From: Pigmentiphaga kullae
GTDB lineage: Bacteria; Pseudomonadota; Gammaproteobacteria; Burkholderiales; Burkholderiaceae_B
DNA length: 64,000 nucleotides
NCBI RefSeq assembly: GCF_004216695.1
Contig: NZ_SGXC01000001.1
Location: 2,046,001 to 2,110,000 of the forward strand
Direction of reading: 5' to 3'
Numbering within the stretch: position 1 is the stretch's first letter; each line of letters begins with the position of its first letter. Position numbers and translations under genes: made by a program. Under the pieces are notes generated by a model. That model saw nothing but the letters and a program-made list of their open reading frames with translations. It did not search any database and was not told the DNA's origin. Shown here one piece after another: positions 36,367 to 44,573 of this stretch.

Positions 36367-36722
36367 GCATGCTCGCCGCAGGTGAACGCCGGTCCGCTGC
36401 CGGCGCAAAGGATTGTTTAGCCTGTTATTCGTATATCCGACAACCGGGGGTGTGTCACGCGATTCCAGGTATCGCGAGGTATCGCATAATTGTCGCCCCG
36501 TTACGCCGGGTTACGTCATACAAGAAAACAGGGTTTTCGTACCTCAACTTCATCTATAGTCCCAGTGAACTTTCCGGGATTTGCACCGGACTATATCGCC
36601 TGGAAGGGCGGTGCATGAACATCCAAACAGGTAAGTGAGTGCTGATTGCGCGGCTTGGCCGTGTCTGGCGGACGCATCGCACCATTACGACCCATCGAAC
36701 GAATCTGAATCAGGAGCATCCC
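36367..36722. promoter_or_regulatory. Divergent intergenic region between the WecA-like gene and the phosphomutase gene
   Basis: This stretch of 356 bases has two direct copies of GGTATCGC (36468-36475 and 36478-36485), 10 bp apart, and a -10-like TATAGT at 36555-36560 without a good -35. A seven-codon open frame (36615-36638, MNIQTGK) has GGAAGG about 7 nt before it and ends in TGAGTG. It could be a leader peptide or chance. Confidence 0.35.
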
Positions 36723-38129
36723 GTGGGGACCAACGTCTCATCTTCACCCGTCGACATCGCCGCTTCCGCCTTCAAGGCCTATGACATCCGGGGCGTGGTT
36801 CCGTCGCCGCTCAGCCCGGAGTTCGCCCGCCGCCTGGGCGCGGCGCTGGCGCTGGAAGCGCATCGGGCCGGCGTGCGGCAGGTGGTGGTCGGCCGCGACG
36901 GCCGCCTGAGCGGGCCGGATCTGGCGCAGGCGCTGCAGGCCGGCCTGATGGCCGGCGGCATCGACGTGCTGGACGTGGGCATGGTGCCGACGCCGTTGGT
37001 CTATTACGCGGCCAACGTCGGCGGCACGGGGTCGGGCGTGGCGATTACCGGCAGCCACAATCCGCCGCAGTACAACGGGTTCAAGATGATGCTGGCCGGC
37101 ACGACGCTGTACGGCGATGCCATTACCGCGCTGCGCGAGCCCATGGTGAAGAATGCCGGCGGGGATGCGGCCACTCCGGGTTCCCGCAAGGAATGGGATG
37201 CCGTGCCGGAGTACCTGCAGCGCATCGTGGGCGACGTGAAGCTGGCCCGCAGGATGAAGATCGCGGTGGACGCGGGCAACGGCGTGGCCGGCCCGGTGGC
37301 GGTGCAGTTGTTCAAAGTGCTGGGCTGCGAGGTGGTGGAGCTGTACTGTGACGTGGACGGAACCTTCCCCAACCACCACCCGGATCCGGCCGATCCGCAC
37401 AACCTGGAAGACCTGGTCCGCTGCCTGGCCGAAACCGATTGCGAGATCGGCCTGGCCTTCGACGGCGACGGCGACCGCCTGGGCGTGGTGACGAAGTCGG
37501 GGCAGATCATCTGGCCCGACCGGCAATTGATCCTGTTCGCGCGCGACGTGCTGTCGCGCAATCCGGGCGCTGAGATCATCTACGACGTGAAGTGCAGCCG
37601 CTACGTGGCGCAGGAAGTGAAGGCGGCGGGCGGCAAGCCGCTGATGTGGAAGACCGGGCATTCGCTGGTCAAGGCCAAGCTGAAGGAGACCGGCGCGCCG
37701 CTGGCGGGCGAGATGAGCGGGCATATCTTCTTCAAGGAGCGCTGGTACGGGTTCGACGATGGCTTGTATACAGGCGCGCGGCTGCTGGAGATCGTGTCCC
37801 GCTCGGACAATCCGTCGGCCGTGCTGGAAGCTTTGCCGCAGGCCAGGTCCACGCCCGAGCTGAAGATGGAAACCGCCGAGGGCGAGCAGTTCGAGGTGGT
37901 CAAGCGCCTGCAGGAGCAGGGGCAGTTCACCGGCGCGCGCGAGGTGATCACGATCGATGGCGTGCGGGTGGAATATGCGGATGGCTTCGGGCTGGCCCGT
38001 GCCTCGAACACGACGCCGGTGGTGGTGCTGCGTTTCGAGGCGGATGACGACGCCGCGCTGGCGCGCATCCAGCAGGATTTCCGCACGCAGTTGCTGCGCG
38101 TCGCGCCCGACGCCAAGCTGCCGTTCTAA
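36723..38129 (+). CDS. Phosphomannomutase/phosphoglucomutase (AlgC-like)
   Basis: The enzyme interconverts hexose-1- and hexose-6-phosphates, supplying mannose-1-P or glucose-1-P for sugar nucleotides. The start is GTG 36723, supported by AGGAG at 36712-36716; a longer frame from 36639 lacks family similarity. The 468-residue protein has FKAYDIRGVV (17-26), the phosphoserine loop GVAITGSHNPPQYNGFKM (Ser111), metal-binding AFDGDGDRLGVV, GEMSGHIFFKERW and a C-terminal phosphate-binding domain with ARASNTTPVVVLRFE. This is the AlgC/ManB pattern of proteobacteria. It is followed 12 nt later by pgi, so the two form an operon linking central metabolism to glycan synthesis. Which hexose dominates is not visible. 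Confidence 0.92.
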   Translation: MGTNVSSSPVDIAASAFKAYDIRGVVPSPLSPEFARRLGAALALEAHRAGVRQVVVGRDGRLSGPDLAQALQAGLMAGGIDVLDVGMVPTPLVYYAANVGGTGSGVAITGSHNPPQYNGFKMMLAGTTLYGDAITALREPMVKNAGGDAATPGSRKEWDAVPEYLQRIVGDVKLARRMKIAVDAGNGVAGPVAVQLFKVLGCEVVELYCDVDGTFPNHHPDPADPHNLEDLVRCLAETDCEIGLAFDGDGDRLGVVTKSGQIIWPDRQLILFARDVLSRNPGAEIIYDVKCSRYVAQEVKAAGGKPLMWKTGHSLVKAKLKETGAPLAGEMSGHIFFKERWYGFDDGLYTGARLLEIVSRSDNPSAVLEALPQARSTPELKMETAEGEQFEVVKRLQEQGQFTGAREVITIDGVRVEYADGFGLARASNTTPVVVLRFEADDDAALARIQQDFRTQLLRVAPDAKLPF

Positions 38130-38141
38130 GGAGGCGAGGCC

Positions 38142-39716
38142 ATGCAGGAAGGGCTCGCACCATTGGCCGGGACGGCCGAGTGGCGCGCCTTCGTCGAGGC
38201 CGCTCATCGGGCGGATCGTCGCGCGGGCACGCTGCGGGTGGTGGAAGCCGCCGGTTTGTCGGTGGATTTGAGTACCCAGGCGCAATCGGACGAACTGTCG
38301 GCTGCCGGCGCGTCGCTGCTGGCAGCCCGGGATTTCGAGGCCGCGCGTGCGCGCCTGCTGGAAGGCGGCATTGCCAATTGCACGGAAAACCGCGCTGCCT
38401 GGCACACCGCGCTGCGCGCGGAAGAGCCGCCCGGGCGGGTGGCGGGCCGGGTGCTGGCCGAGCGCGACCGGGTGCGTGCCTTCGTGCGTCATGTGGATGC
38501 CGAAGGGCGCTATGACAGCGTGGTGCACATCGGCATCGGCGGTAGCGACTGGGGCCCCAAGCTGGTGGTGGCCGCGCTGGGCTACGCGGGTACGCGCAGG
38601 CAGATGCGCTTCGTGTCCAATATCGATGGCCATGCCATCGAGGCGGGCCTGATCGGGCTGGACCCCAGGCGCACGCTGGTGGTGGTGTCGTCCAAGTCGT
38701 TCAACACGACCGAAACGCTGCACAACGCCGACTGTGCGCTGCGCTGGCTGCGCGAGGCCGGCATCGCCGATCCGTGGGAGCAGGTGGTGGCCGTGACGGC
38801 CAATCCCGACGCGGCGCGGGACATGGGCGTGGCGCCCGAGCGCACCTTCACGTTCTGGGACTGGGCCGGGGGCCGCTATTCGGTCTGGTCGGCCATCGGG
38901 CTGCCGATCGCGCTGGCCTTGGGCGCCGAGGCGCTGGACGGGCTGTTGCAGGGCGCGGCGGCGATGGACGTGCATTTCGCCACGGCGCCGCTGGCCGCGA
39001 ATGGGCCGGTGCAATTGGCATTGGCTGGATTGGCCAACCGCAACGCGTTCGGCTATGCGTCGCTGAACATTGCGCCCTACGACGCGCGGCTGGTCCATCT
39101 CGTGCCCTATCTGCAGCAGCTGGAGATGGAGTCCCTGGGCAAGTCGGTCGACCTCGAGGGGCGGCCGGTCACGGTGCCGACCGGGCCCGTGGTCTGGGGC
39201 ATGCCGGGCACCGATGGCCAGCACACGTTCTTTCAATGGCTGCACCAGGGGCCGGAAGGCGCCCCGGTGGATTTCATCATCTGCCGCGAGGCGGATCATC
39301 CCTATCCGGAGCACCATCGGCTGCTGGTGGCCAATTGCCTGGCCCAGCGCGAGGCGCTGTTGCGCGGCAAATCGGCGTCCGTGCTCGAGGCAGAACTGGC
39401 GCCCAAGGAAAGCGACCCGGCGCGCGCGGCCTGGCTGGCGCGCCACAAGATGCATCCCGGCGGCCGGCCGTCCACGCTGATCGTGCTGCCGCGCCTGAGC
39501 GCGCATGCGCTGGGGGCGCTGCTGGCGCTGTACGAGCACAAGGTGTTCGTGCAGGGGCTGGTATGGGGCATCAACCCCTACGATCAGTGGGGCGTCGAAT
39601 ACGGCAAGGTCCTGGCCACGGGCATTGCCCGGGAACTGGCCGGCAAGGCGCCGGCTGGCGGCCACGATGCGTCCACCGCGTACTGGGTGGCGCAGTGGGG
39701 CAATGGCGGAATGTAG
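38142..39716 (+). CDS. pgi: Glucose-6-phosphate isomerase
   Basis: The enzyme interconverts glucose-6-phosphate and fructose-6-phosphate. Recognisable segments of the 524-residue protein are VHIGIGGSDWGPKL, VVSSKSFNTTETL (substrate phosphate site), WDWAGGRYSVWSAIGLPIAL (PGI signature 1), MESLGKSVD, GTDGQHTFFQWLHQG, EHKVFVQGLVWGINPYDQWGVE and the catalytic Lys in GVEYGKVLA. An AGGAGG-like site (38130-38135) precedes ATG 38142. The length is slightly under that of the E. coli enzyme (549) but all signatures are present. Confidence 0.96.
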   Translation: MQEGLAPLAGTAEWRAFVEAAHRADRRAGTLRVVEAAGLSVDLSTQAQSDELSAAGASLLAARDFEAARARLLEGGIANCTENRAAWHTALRAEEPPGRVAGRVLAERDRVRAFVRHVDAEGRYDSVVHIGIGGSDWGPKLVVAALGYAGTRRQMRFVSNIDGHAIEAGLIGLDPRRTLVVVSSKSFNTTETLHNADCALRWLREAGIADPWEQVVAVTANPDAARDMGVAPERTFTFWDWAGGRYSVWSAIGLPIALALGAEALDGLLQGAAAMDVHFATAPLAANGPVQLALAGLANRNAFGYASLNIAPYDARLVHLVPYLQQLEMESLGKSVDLEGRPVTVPTGPVVWGMPGTDGQHTFFQWLHQGPEGAPVDFIICREADHPYPEHHRLLVANCLAQREALLRGKSASVLEAELAPKESDPARAAWLARHKMHPGGRPSTLIVLPRLSAHALGALLALYEHKVFVQGLVWGINPYDQWGVEYGKVLATGIARELAGKAPAGGHDASTAYWVAQWGNGGM

Positions 39717-39728
39717 GCCGGCAGGCCT

Positions 39729-40589
39729 TCAATCCAGCAGCGCGGGGTCCCAGGCGTGGACGACCTGGCGCTGTTCGCCCAGGCCGGGAATGCCCAGCGT
39801 GACGACGTCGCCCGCCTTGAGGTAGACCGGGGGCTTTTGTCCCAGCCCGACGCCGGGCGGGGTGCCGGTGGCGATCAGGTCGCCGGGTTCGAGCGTGGTG
39901 AAGCGGCTGATGTAGCTGACCAGGAAGTCCACGCCGAAGACCATGTTGCGCGTGCTGCCGTCCTGGCGGCGTTTGCCGTTCACGTCCAGCCATAGGCGCA
40001 GGTCCTGCGGGTCCGGCACTTCATCGGCCGTCACCAGCCACGGGCCGATCGGGCCGAAGGTGTCGCAGCCCTTGCCTTTGTCCCATTGGCCGCAGCGCTC
40101 GAGCTGGTACTCGCGTTCCGAGACGTCGTTGATGACGCAGAAGCCTGCGATATGCCGGCGGGCATCCGCGGGGTCGACGTAGCGGGCGCGCGTGCTGATG
40201 ACGATGCCCAGTTCGATTTCCCAATCGGTCTTGGTGGAGTCGCGCGGCATGACGATGGGGTCGTCGGGACCCTGGATGCAGCTATTCCATTTGGCGAACA
40301 GCACCGGTTCCTGGGGGACGGGCTGGTTGGACTCGGCCGCGTGATCGCTGTAGTTCAGTCCGACGCAGATGAATTTCCCCGTGCCGCGGTAGGGCGCGCC
40401 CAGGCGCGTTCCGGCCGGGACGATGGGCAGGTGCTCGGTGTCCAGCGCGCGCAGGCGGCCGAGCTCGGCCGGAGACAGGGTGGCGTTGGTGATGTCGTCC
40501 AGATGCGAGGACAGGTCGCGCATCGTGCCGCGCGCATCCACGAGGCCGGGTTTTTCGCGGCCCTTGGGGCCATGGCGTAGAAGTTTCAT
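39729..40589 (-). CDS. Fumarylacetoacetate hydrolase (FAH) family protein
   Basis: FAH-fold enzymes cleave or decarboxylate 2,4-dioxo or 2-oxo-4-ene acids. The 286-residue protein begins MKLLRHGPKGREKPGL at 40589; the longer frame to 40742 has no family character. The catalytic domain starts at FICVGLNYSDHAAE (about 74-87), with metal ligands in DWEIELGIVI and INDVSEREYQ. The C-terminus has GVDFLVSYISRFTTLEPGDLIATGTPPGVG, quoted only as the diagnostic GDLIATGTPPGVG. It is last of a cassette TauD-receptor-FAH that follows a GntR regulator, so it probably hydrolyses a ring-cleavage or oxidation product of the imported acid. Substrate unknown. Confidence 0.88.
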   Translation of the reverse strand: MKLLRHGPKGREKPGLVDARGTMRDLSSHLDDITNATLSPAELGRLRALDTEHLPIVPAGTRLGAPYRGTGKFICVGLNYSDHAAESNQPVPQEPVLFAKWNSCIQGPDDPIVMPRDSTKTDWEIELGIVISTRARYVDPADARRHIAGFCVINDVSEREYQLERCGQWDKGKGCDTFGPIGPWLVTADEVPDPQDLRLWLDVNGKRRQDGSTRNMVFGVDFLVSYISRFTTLEPGDLIATGTPPGVGLGQKPPVYLKAGDVVTLGIPGLGEQRQVVHAWDPALLD

Positions 40590-40620
40590 GGGTGATGGAT
40601 GATGGGTTGTGCCGGTGCGG

Positions 40621-41607
40621 TCAAAGCGCGACGCGCGGAATATGGGCCTGTTCGATGACGCCGGCCCATTTGCGGATTTCCTGGCGCGTCTTGTCTTCCA
40701 GTTCCTGTGGCGTGGAACTGGCGGCGATGGCGCCTTGCGCATTCAGCTTTTCCTTGACGGCCGTATCCGACAGGGCAAGCGCGGTTTCGCGGGCGAGGCG
40801 ATCGACGATGGCGCGCGGCAGGCCGGCGGGGCCTACCAGCGCCGTCCAGGTGTAGGCCTCGAAGCCGGCCATGCCCGATTCGACGAAGGTGGGGACATCG
40901 GGCAGCGAAGACAGCCGCTGGTCGGCGCCGATCGCAAGCGCGCGCACCTTGCCGCTTTTGATGTGCTGGTAGGAGGCGAGCGCATTGTCGAACATCACGG
41001 AGACCTGTCCGCTGATCAGGTCGGCCAAGGCCAGGCTGCTGCCTTTGTACGGCACGTGCACGATGTCGAGTCCCTGCTGGCTCTTGAGCAGTTCCATCGT
41101 CAGGTTCGGCGGGGAGCCCACGCCGGGCGAGGCGTAGTTCAGCTTGCCCGGGTTGGCCTTCACCCATCGAATGAATTCCGCCAGGGTCTTGGCCGGGACC
41201 GAGGGATGCACGTTCAGTACCAGCGGCAGGATGGACGTGAGCGAGATCTGCGTGAAATCCTTCAGCGGATCGTAGGGCATGCGTTCGAACAGGCTGATGT
41301 TGACCGCATGCGGGCCGTTGCCGGTCAGAAGCAGGGTATAGCCGTCCGCGGGGGCCCGGGCGGCGGCTTCCTGGCCGATGATGCCCGAGGCGCCGGCCCG
41401 GTTGTCGACGATGAAGCTCTGGCCCAGCGACGCGGACAGCTTGTCGGCCAGGATGCGGGCGATGATGTCGGTCGCCCCGCCGGCGGGGAAGGGGACGATC
41501 ATGCGTACCGGCCGATTGGGCCAGCTGTCTTCCTTGGCCTGCGCGGCTTGCATGACGGGGGCGATGGCCGCGGCAGCCGTCAGCCCGAGAAGAGTTCGGC
41601 GTTTCAT
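40621..41607 (-). CDS. Tripartite tricarboxylate (TTT) family periplasmic solute receptor (Bug protein)
   Basis: Bug receptors bind organic acids in the periplasm. The 328-residue product starts at ATG 41607 with the signal MKRRTLLGLTAAAAIAPVMQAAQA and AAGGAAA upstream. A longer frame to 41676 adds an unlikely N-terminus. Mature motifs are WPNRPVRMIVPFPAGGATD, VDNRAGASGIIG, ADGYTLLLTGNGPHA, YASPGVGSPPNLTMEL and PTFVESGMAGFEAYTW, all typical of the family. It lies between a TauD-type dioxygenase and an FAH hydrolase, so it probably captures their substrate. No TctA/TctB membrane genes are in the window. Confidence 0.93.
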   Translation of the reverse strand: MKRRTLLGLTAAAAIAPVMQAAQAKEDSWPNRPVRMIVPFPAGGATDIIARILADKLSASLGQSFIVDNRAGASGIIGQEAAARAPADGYTLLLTGNGPHAVNISLFERMPYDPLKDFTQISLTSILPLVLNVHPSVPAKTLAEFIRWVKANPGKLNYASPGVGSPPNLTMELLKSQQGLDIVHVPYKGSSLALADLISGQVSVMFDNALASYQHIKSGKVRALAIGADQRLSSLPDVPTFVESGMAGFEAYTWTALVGPAGLPRAIVDRLARETALALSDTAVKEKLNAQGAIAASSTPQELEDKTRQEIRKWAGVIEQAHIPRVAL

Positions 41608-41644
41608 GATGGCGGTTTCCTTGGAGGTTGCGGCGCGGTCCGCG

Positions 41645-42547
41645 TCAATGCCCGGCAGGGCGATAGAACGGCGCATCGCCCTGGATCGTCGTGCGCCGCA
41701 TCAGCCGGCGGTAGGTATTGTCGAAGTCGGTGGCCCGGTGCATGGTCGACCGGTTGTCCCAGAAGACGAGATCGCCCGGCTGCCATTTGTGGCGATAGAC
41801 GAAGGCGGGCTGGGTCGCGAAGTCGCTCAGTTCCACGACTAGGCGCCGGCCGGCATCGTCGTCCATGCCTTCGATGCTGCGGGTCAGGCCTTCGCCGACG
41901 TACAGCGCCTGCCGGCCCGTGGAGGGATGGGTGCGCACCAGCGGATGCGCGACGGGCGGCGTCTTGGCTTCTTCTTCCGGCGTGAGCGGCTGGCGGTGGC
42001 TCAGGTAGGTGCGGTAGTGCCACGGATAGTCGTGGATGCCGCGCAGGCCGGCCAGGCGCTGCCGTTCTTCGGCGGGAAGCGCGTCGTAGGCGGCGAACAT
42101 GCTGGCGAACTCCGTATCCGCGCCTTGCGGCGGGCATTCGACCCCGTACAGCAGCGAGCCCATGCTCGGGCGGGGCAGGAACGACATGTCGGAATGCCAG
42201 AGCATGCCCGCGCGGTCGGCGCCGATCTTTTCCCCTTTCTCGTTGGTGATGTTGGAAAGAATGGTGACTTCCGGGCAATCGGCCATGTTGAAGCGATTGA
42301 CCACGTGGCCGATCAGTGGACCGAAGTGCGCGCTGAAGTCGCGGTGGGCGGCGGCGGGCAGGTCCTGGTCCCGGAAGATCACCACGCCGTGCCGTTCCCA
42401 GGCGCTGCGGATGTCCGCGACGGCGTCGGCGGGGATCGGCCGGGACAGATCGACGCCCACGATCTGGGCGCCGATGTGCTCGGTGAGCTTGCGGACGGTA
42501 AGGCCGCTGGCGGTGCGATAGCTGTCTGCGAAAGTCGTCTCGTCCAT
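41645..42547 (-). CDS. TauD/TfdA family 2-oxoglutarate-dependent dioxygenase
   Basis: These Fe(II) enzymes hydroxylate small acids (taurine, 2,4-D and similar) and release sulfite, a phenol or another leaving group. The 300-residue protein has the iron ligands His118 and Asp120 in MLWHSDMSF and His270 in RSTMHRATDF, with Arg in RRLMRRTT to hold 2-oxoglutarate. The start is ATG 42547: AGGAG lies 5 nt upstream, while ATG 42550 would be only 2 nt away. Transcription is probably controlled by the GntR regulator at 42712 through palindromes at 42569 and 42681. The real substrate cannot be told. Confidence 0.9.
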   Translation of the reverse strand: MDETTFADSYRTASGLTVRKLTEHIGAQIVGVDLSRPIPADAVADIRSAWERHGVVIFRDQDLPAAAHRDFSAHFGPLIGHVVNRFNMADCPEVTILSNITNEKGEKIGADRAGMLWHSDMSFLPRPSMGSLLYGVECPPQGADTEFASMFAAYDALPAEERQRLAGLRGIHDYPWHYRTYLSHRQPLTPEEEAKTPPVAHPLVRTHPSTGRQALYVGEGLTRSIEGMDDDAGRRLVVELSDFATQPAFVYRHKWQPGDLVFWDNRSTMHRATDFDNTYRRLMRRTTIQGDAPFYRPAGH

Positions 42548-42568
42548 CATGTCTCCTCGTTTTGTTTG

Positions 42569-42580
42569 ATTGTCGACAAT
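42569..42580. promoter_or_regulatory. Candidate GntR operator, site 1
   Basis: The 12-bp perfect palindrome ATTGTCGACAAT lies 22 bp upstream of the dioxygenase start. The core TTGTCGACAA is of the TTGT-NN-ACAA type bound by FadR/VanR-like GntR regulators. Confidence 0.6.
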
Positions 42581-42680
42581 AAATGGCCGTGATGTCAATC
42601 TAGGGGTTTTTACTGAAAATTAAGGGATTAAATGCACATCAGGGTGAATTCGAAGATGCATTCCGATTCATTGTGTTGTC

Positions 42681-42691
42681 TTGTCGACAAT
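42681..42691. promoter_or_regulatory. Candidate GntR operator, site 2
   Basis: A second copy of TTGTCGACAA followed by T. The centre is 111 bp from that of site 1, and it lies between the 3' end of the GntR gene and the dioxygenase operon. Confidence 0.58.
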
Positions 42692-42711
42692 GAACCCGGC
42701 GTGCGGCGCTG

Positions 42712-43395
42712 TCAGGCCGCGAGCACGCTCAACGCATAGGCCAGGTTGTCCTGGACCAGTTTCTGGCCGCAAAGATTGGCGCCGGCATGGTCCTGCCTGC
42801 GCAGCGCATCGAGCAACCTGCGCCAGTTGTCCAGCGACTGTTCGCGGCGAGTGGCGGCGGACAGGCCGAGGTTGGTGTAGCGGGCGATCTGCAGCGACAT
42901 CTGGTTCAGCATGCTGGCCAGTTTCCTGTTGCCGCAGTGTGCGCAGATCAACTGGGCCATGCTGGCGGACAGCGCGGCATGCTCCAGCGCGCGCGCCTGT
43001 TCGTCGGTGCCTTCGAGGGCGGCCATGCGGGCCAGCGTATCGTCCAGGCGGCGCAGGTGGGCGTCGGTGCGGGACCGGGCGAAAAGATCGCACGCGACGC
43101 CCAGCAGCGCGGCACGGATCTGGTAGATCTCGACCATTTCGTCGTGGCTCAGCGCGGTGACCTTGGCGCCGTGCCGCGGCTGTATGGACACCACGCCGTC
43201 GCGTTCGAGAATGCGCAGGGCCTCGCGCACGCTGCTGCGGCTGACCCCGAAGTAGCTTGCCAGCGGGATTTCGCGCAGGCTGGCGCCGGGCGCGATCTCG
43301 TTCTTCATGATCGCTTCGGCGATGGCTTCGGCGACCTGTTCGGGCAGGCTCGTGAGATTGGGGGGAGACCGTAGCAGCAGGGAGTCGAGAGCCAT
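42712..43395 (-). CDS. GntR family transcriptional regulator (FadR/FCD subgroup)
   Basis: The 227-residue protein has a winged helix-turn-helix (about 15-75: PEQVAEAIAEAIMKNEIAPG, LREIPLASYFGVSRSSVREAL, RILERDGVVSIQPRHG). An all-helical FCD effector domain follows (EIYQIRAALLGVACDLFAR, ALEHAALSASMAQLICAHCGN). ATG 43395 (MALDSLLLRS) is preferred to a longer frame that begins at 43473. It stands just upstream of the TauD-receptor-FAH cassette on the same strand and probably represses it until its organic acid ligand appears. Confidence 0.9.
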   Translation of the reverse strand: MALDSLLLRSPPNLTSLPEQVAEAIAEAIMKNEIAPGASLREIPLASYFGVSRSSVREALRILERDGVVSIQPRHGAKVTALSHDEMVEIYQIRAALLGVACDLFARSRTDAHLRRLDDTLARMAALEGTDEQARALEHAALSASMAQLICAHCGNRKLASMLNQMSLQIARYTNLGLSAATRREQSLDNWRRLLDALRRQDHAGANLCGQKLVQDNLAYALSVLAA

Positions 43396-43595
43396 GAAGC
43401 GATTGCTTGTTGGAGAAGAAAGTGGACAGGCCGTGCGGCCAGCCTGCCTGGGTATTGTCCAATAAATCGGCACCGGCGGGGCCGGTCGAAGCGGTGGTTC
43501 TCATTCGGGGCCGATCCGTGCGATTGAGTGCCGGTCCTTCCCTCCGGTTAAAATCCGCCCTTTCCACGCAGCCGGTTTCCCGCCGGCTTCCGTCC

Positions 43596-44573
43596 GTGCC
43601 CCGAATTCTCCTCGTCAAGACCTCGTCCATGGGCGACATCGTCCATGCGCTGCCCGCCGTCTCCGATATCGTCCGCCACATGCCGGACGCGCGGATCGAC
43701 TGGGTGGCCGAAGAGGCATTCGCCGCCATTCCCGCCCTGCATCCGCGGCTGAACGCCGTCATTCCCGTGGCGCTGCGCCGTTGGCGCAAGGCCTGGTGGT
43801 CGGCGTCGGTGAAGGCCGAGCGCGCGGCCTTTCGCAAGCGGCTGCTCGAACATAGGTATGACGCCGTGATCGACATGCAGGGGCTCTGGAAGTCGGCGAT
43901 GGTGGCGCGCATGGCGAATGGGCCGCTGCACGGCTGCGACCTGCGCTCGGCGCGCGACCCTTTCGCTTCCTTTTTCTACCGTTATCGCTACCGGGTGGTG
44001 TTCGAGCAGTCGGCGGTGGTGCGCATGCGGGAACTGGCCGCGTTTTCGTTGGGATACGAGCTGGCTGGGCCGCCGGATTTCGGCATTCGCGCCGAGCCGC
44101 CCGCGGGCCTGCCTGCCCGCTATGCCGCGATCATGCCGTCGGCCAGCCGGCCGACCAAGCTGTGGGCCGAGACGTCTTGGCGCACGGTGCTGGAGCGGCT
44201 GGCGGTGGCGGGGCATACGCCGCTGGTGTTTGCCGGCACGGAAGACGAGGCGGCCCGGGCGCAGCGCCTGATCGCCGGCATACCCGGTGCCCGGGCGCTG
44301 CCGCGCATGGGGCTGGCCGAGGTGGCCGGCGTGCTGGCGGGCGCATCGGTGGTGGTGGGGTTGGACAGTGGGCTGACGCATCTGGCCGGTGCGCTGGGGC
44401 GGCCCACCATCGGCATCTATGCGGACTACGATCCGGCGCTGGCGCCGGTGACCGGCTCGGCCTATACGGCCAGCCTGGGCGGGCGCGGGACGCCGCCCTC
44501 GTGCGAACAGGTGCTGGCGGCCGTCGGGCAGGCCCTGCCGGCCGAGGCGGCCGTGTCCGGAGCGGTACGTTGA
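43596..44573 (+). CDS. waaC: Lipopolysaccharide heptosyltransferase I
   Basis: WaaC adds the first heptose to Kdo of the LPS inner core. The family N-terminus PRILLVKTSSMGDIVHALPAV follows GTG 43596, which is taken as start; a longer frame to 43407 has no family resemblance. Other segments are WVAEEAFAAIPALHP, VIDMQGLWKSA, IMPSASRPTKLWAE (donor binding) and VVGLDSGLTHLAGALGRPTIGIY, the conserved GT9 end. The product has 325 residues. It overlaps waaA by 3 nt (TGATG), a core-LPS operon typical of this family. Confidence 0.93.
   Translation: MPRILLVKTSSMGDIVHALPAVSDIVRHMPDARIDWVAEEAFAAIPALHPRLNAVIPVALRRWRKAWWSASVKAERAAFRKRLLEHRYDAVIDMQGLWKSAMVARMANGPLHGCDLRSARDPFASFFYRYRYRVVFEQSAVVRMRELAAFSLGYELAGPPDFGIRAEPPAGLPARYAAIMPSASRPTKLWAETSWRTVLERLAVAGHTPLVFAGTEDEAARAQRLIAGIPGARALPRMGLAEVAGVLAGASVVVGLDSGLTHLAGALGRPTIGIYADYDPALAPVTGSAYTASLGGRGTPPSCEQVLAAVGQALPAEAAVSGAVR

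Noticed and set aside
36744-39665. A minus-strand open frame of more than 900 codons opposite the phosphomutase and pgi genes
   Set aside because: It is a GC-rich antisense shadow: the composition is dominated by Arg, Gln and His, there are no domain motifs, and both plus-strand genes are fully conserved enzymes.
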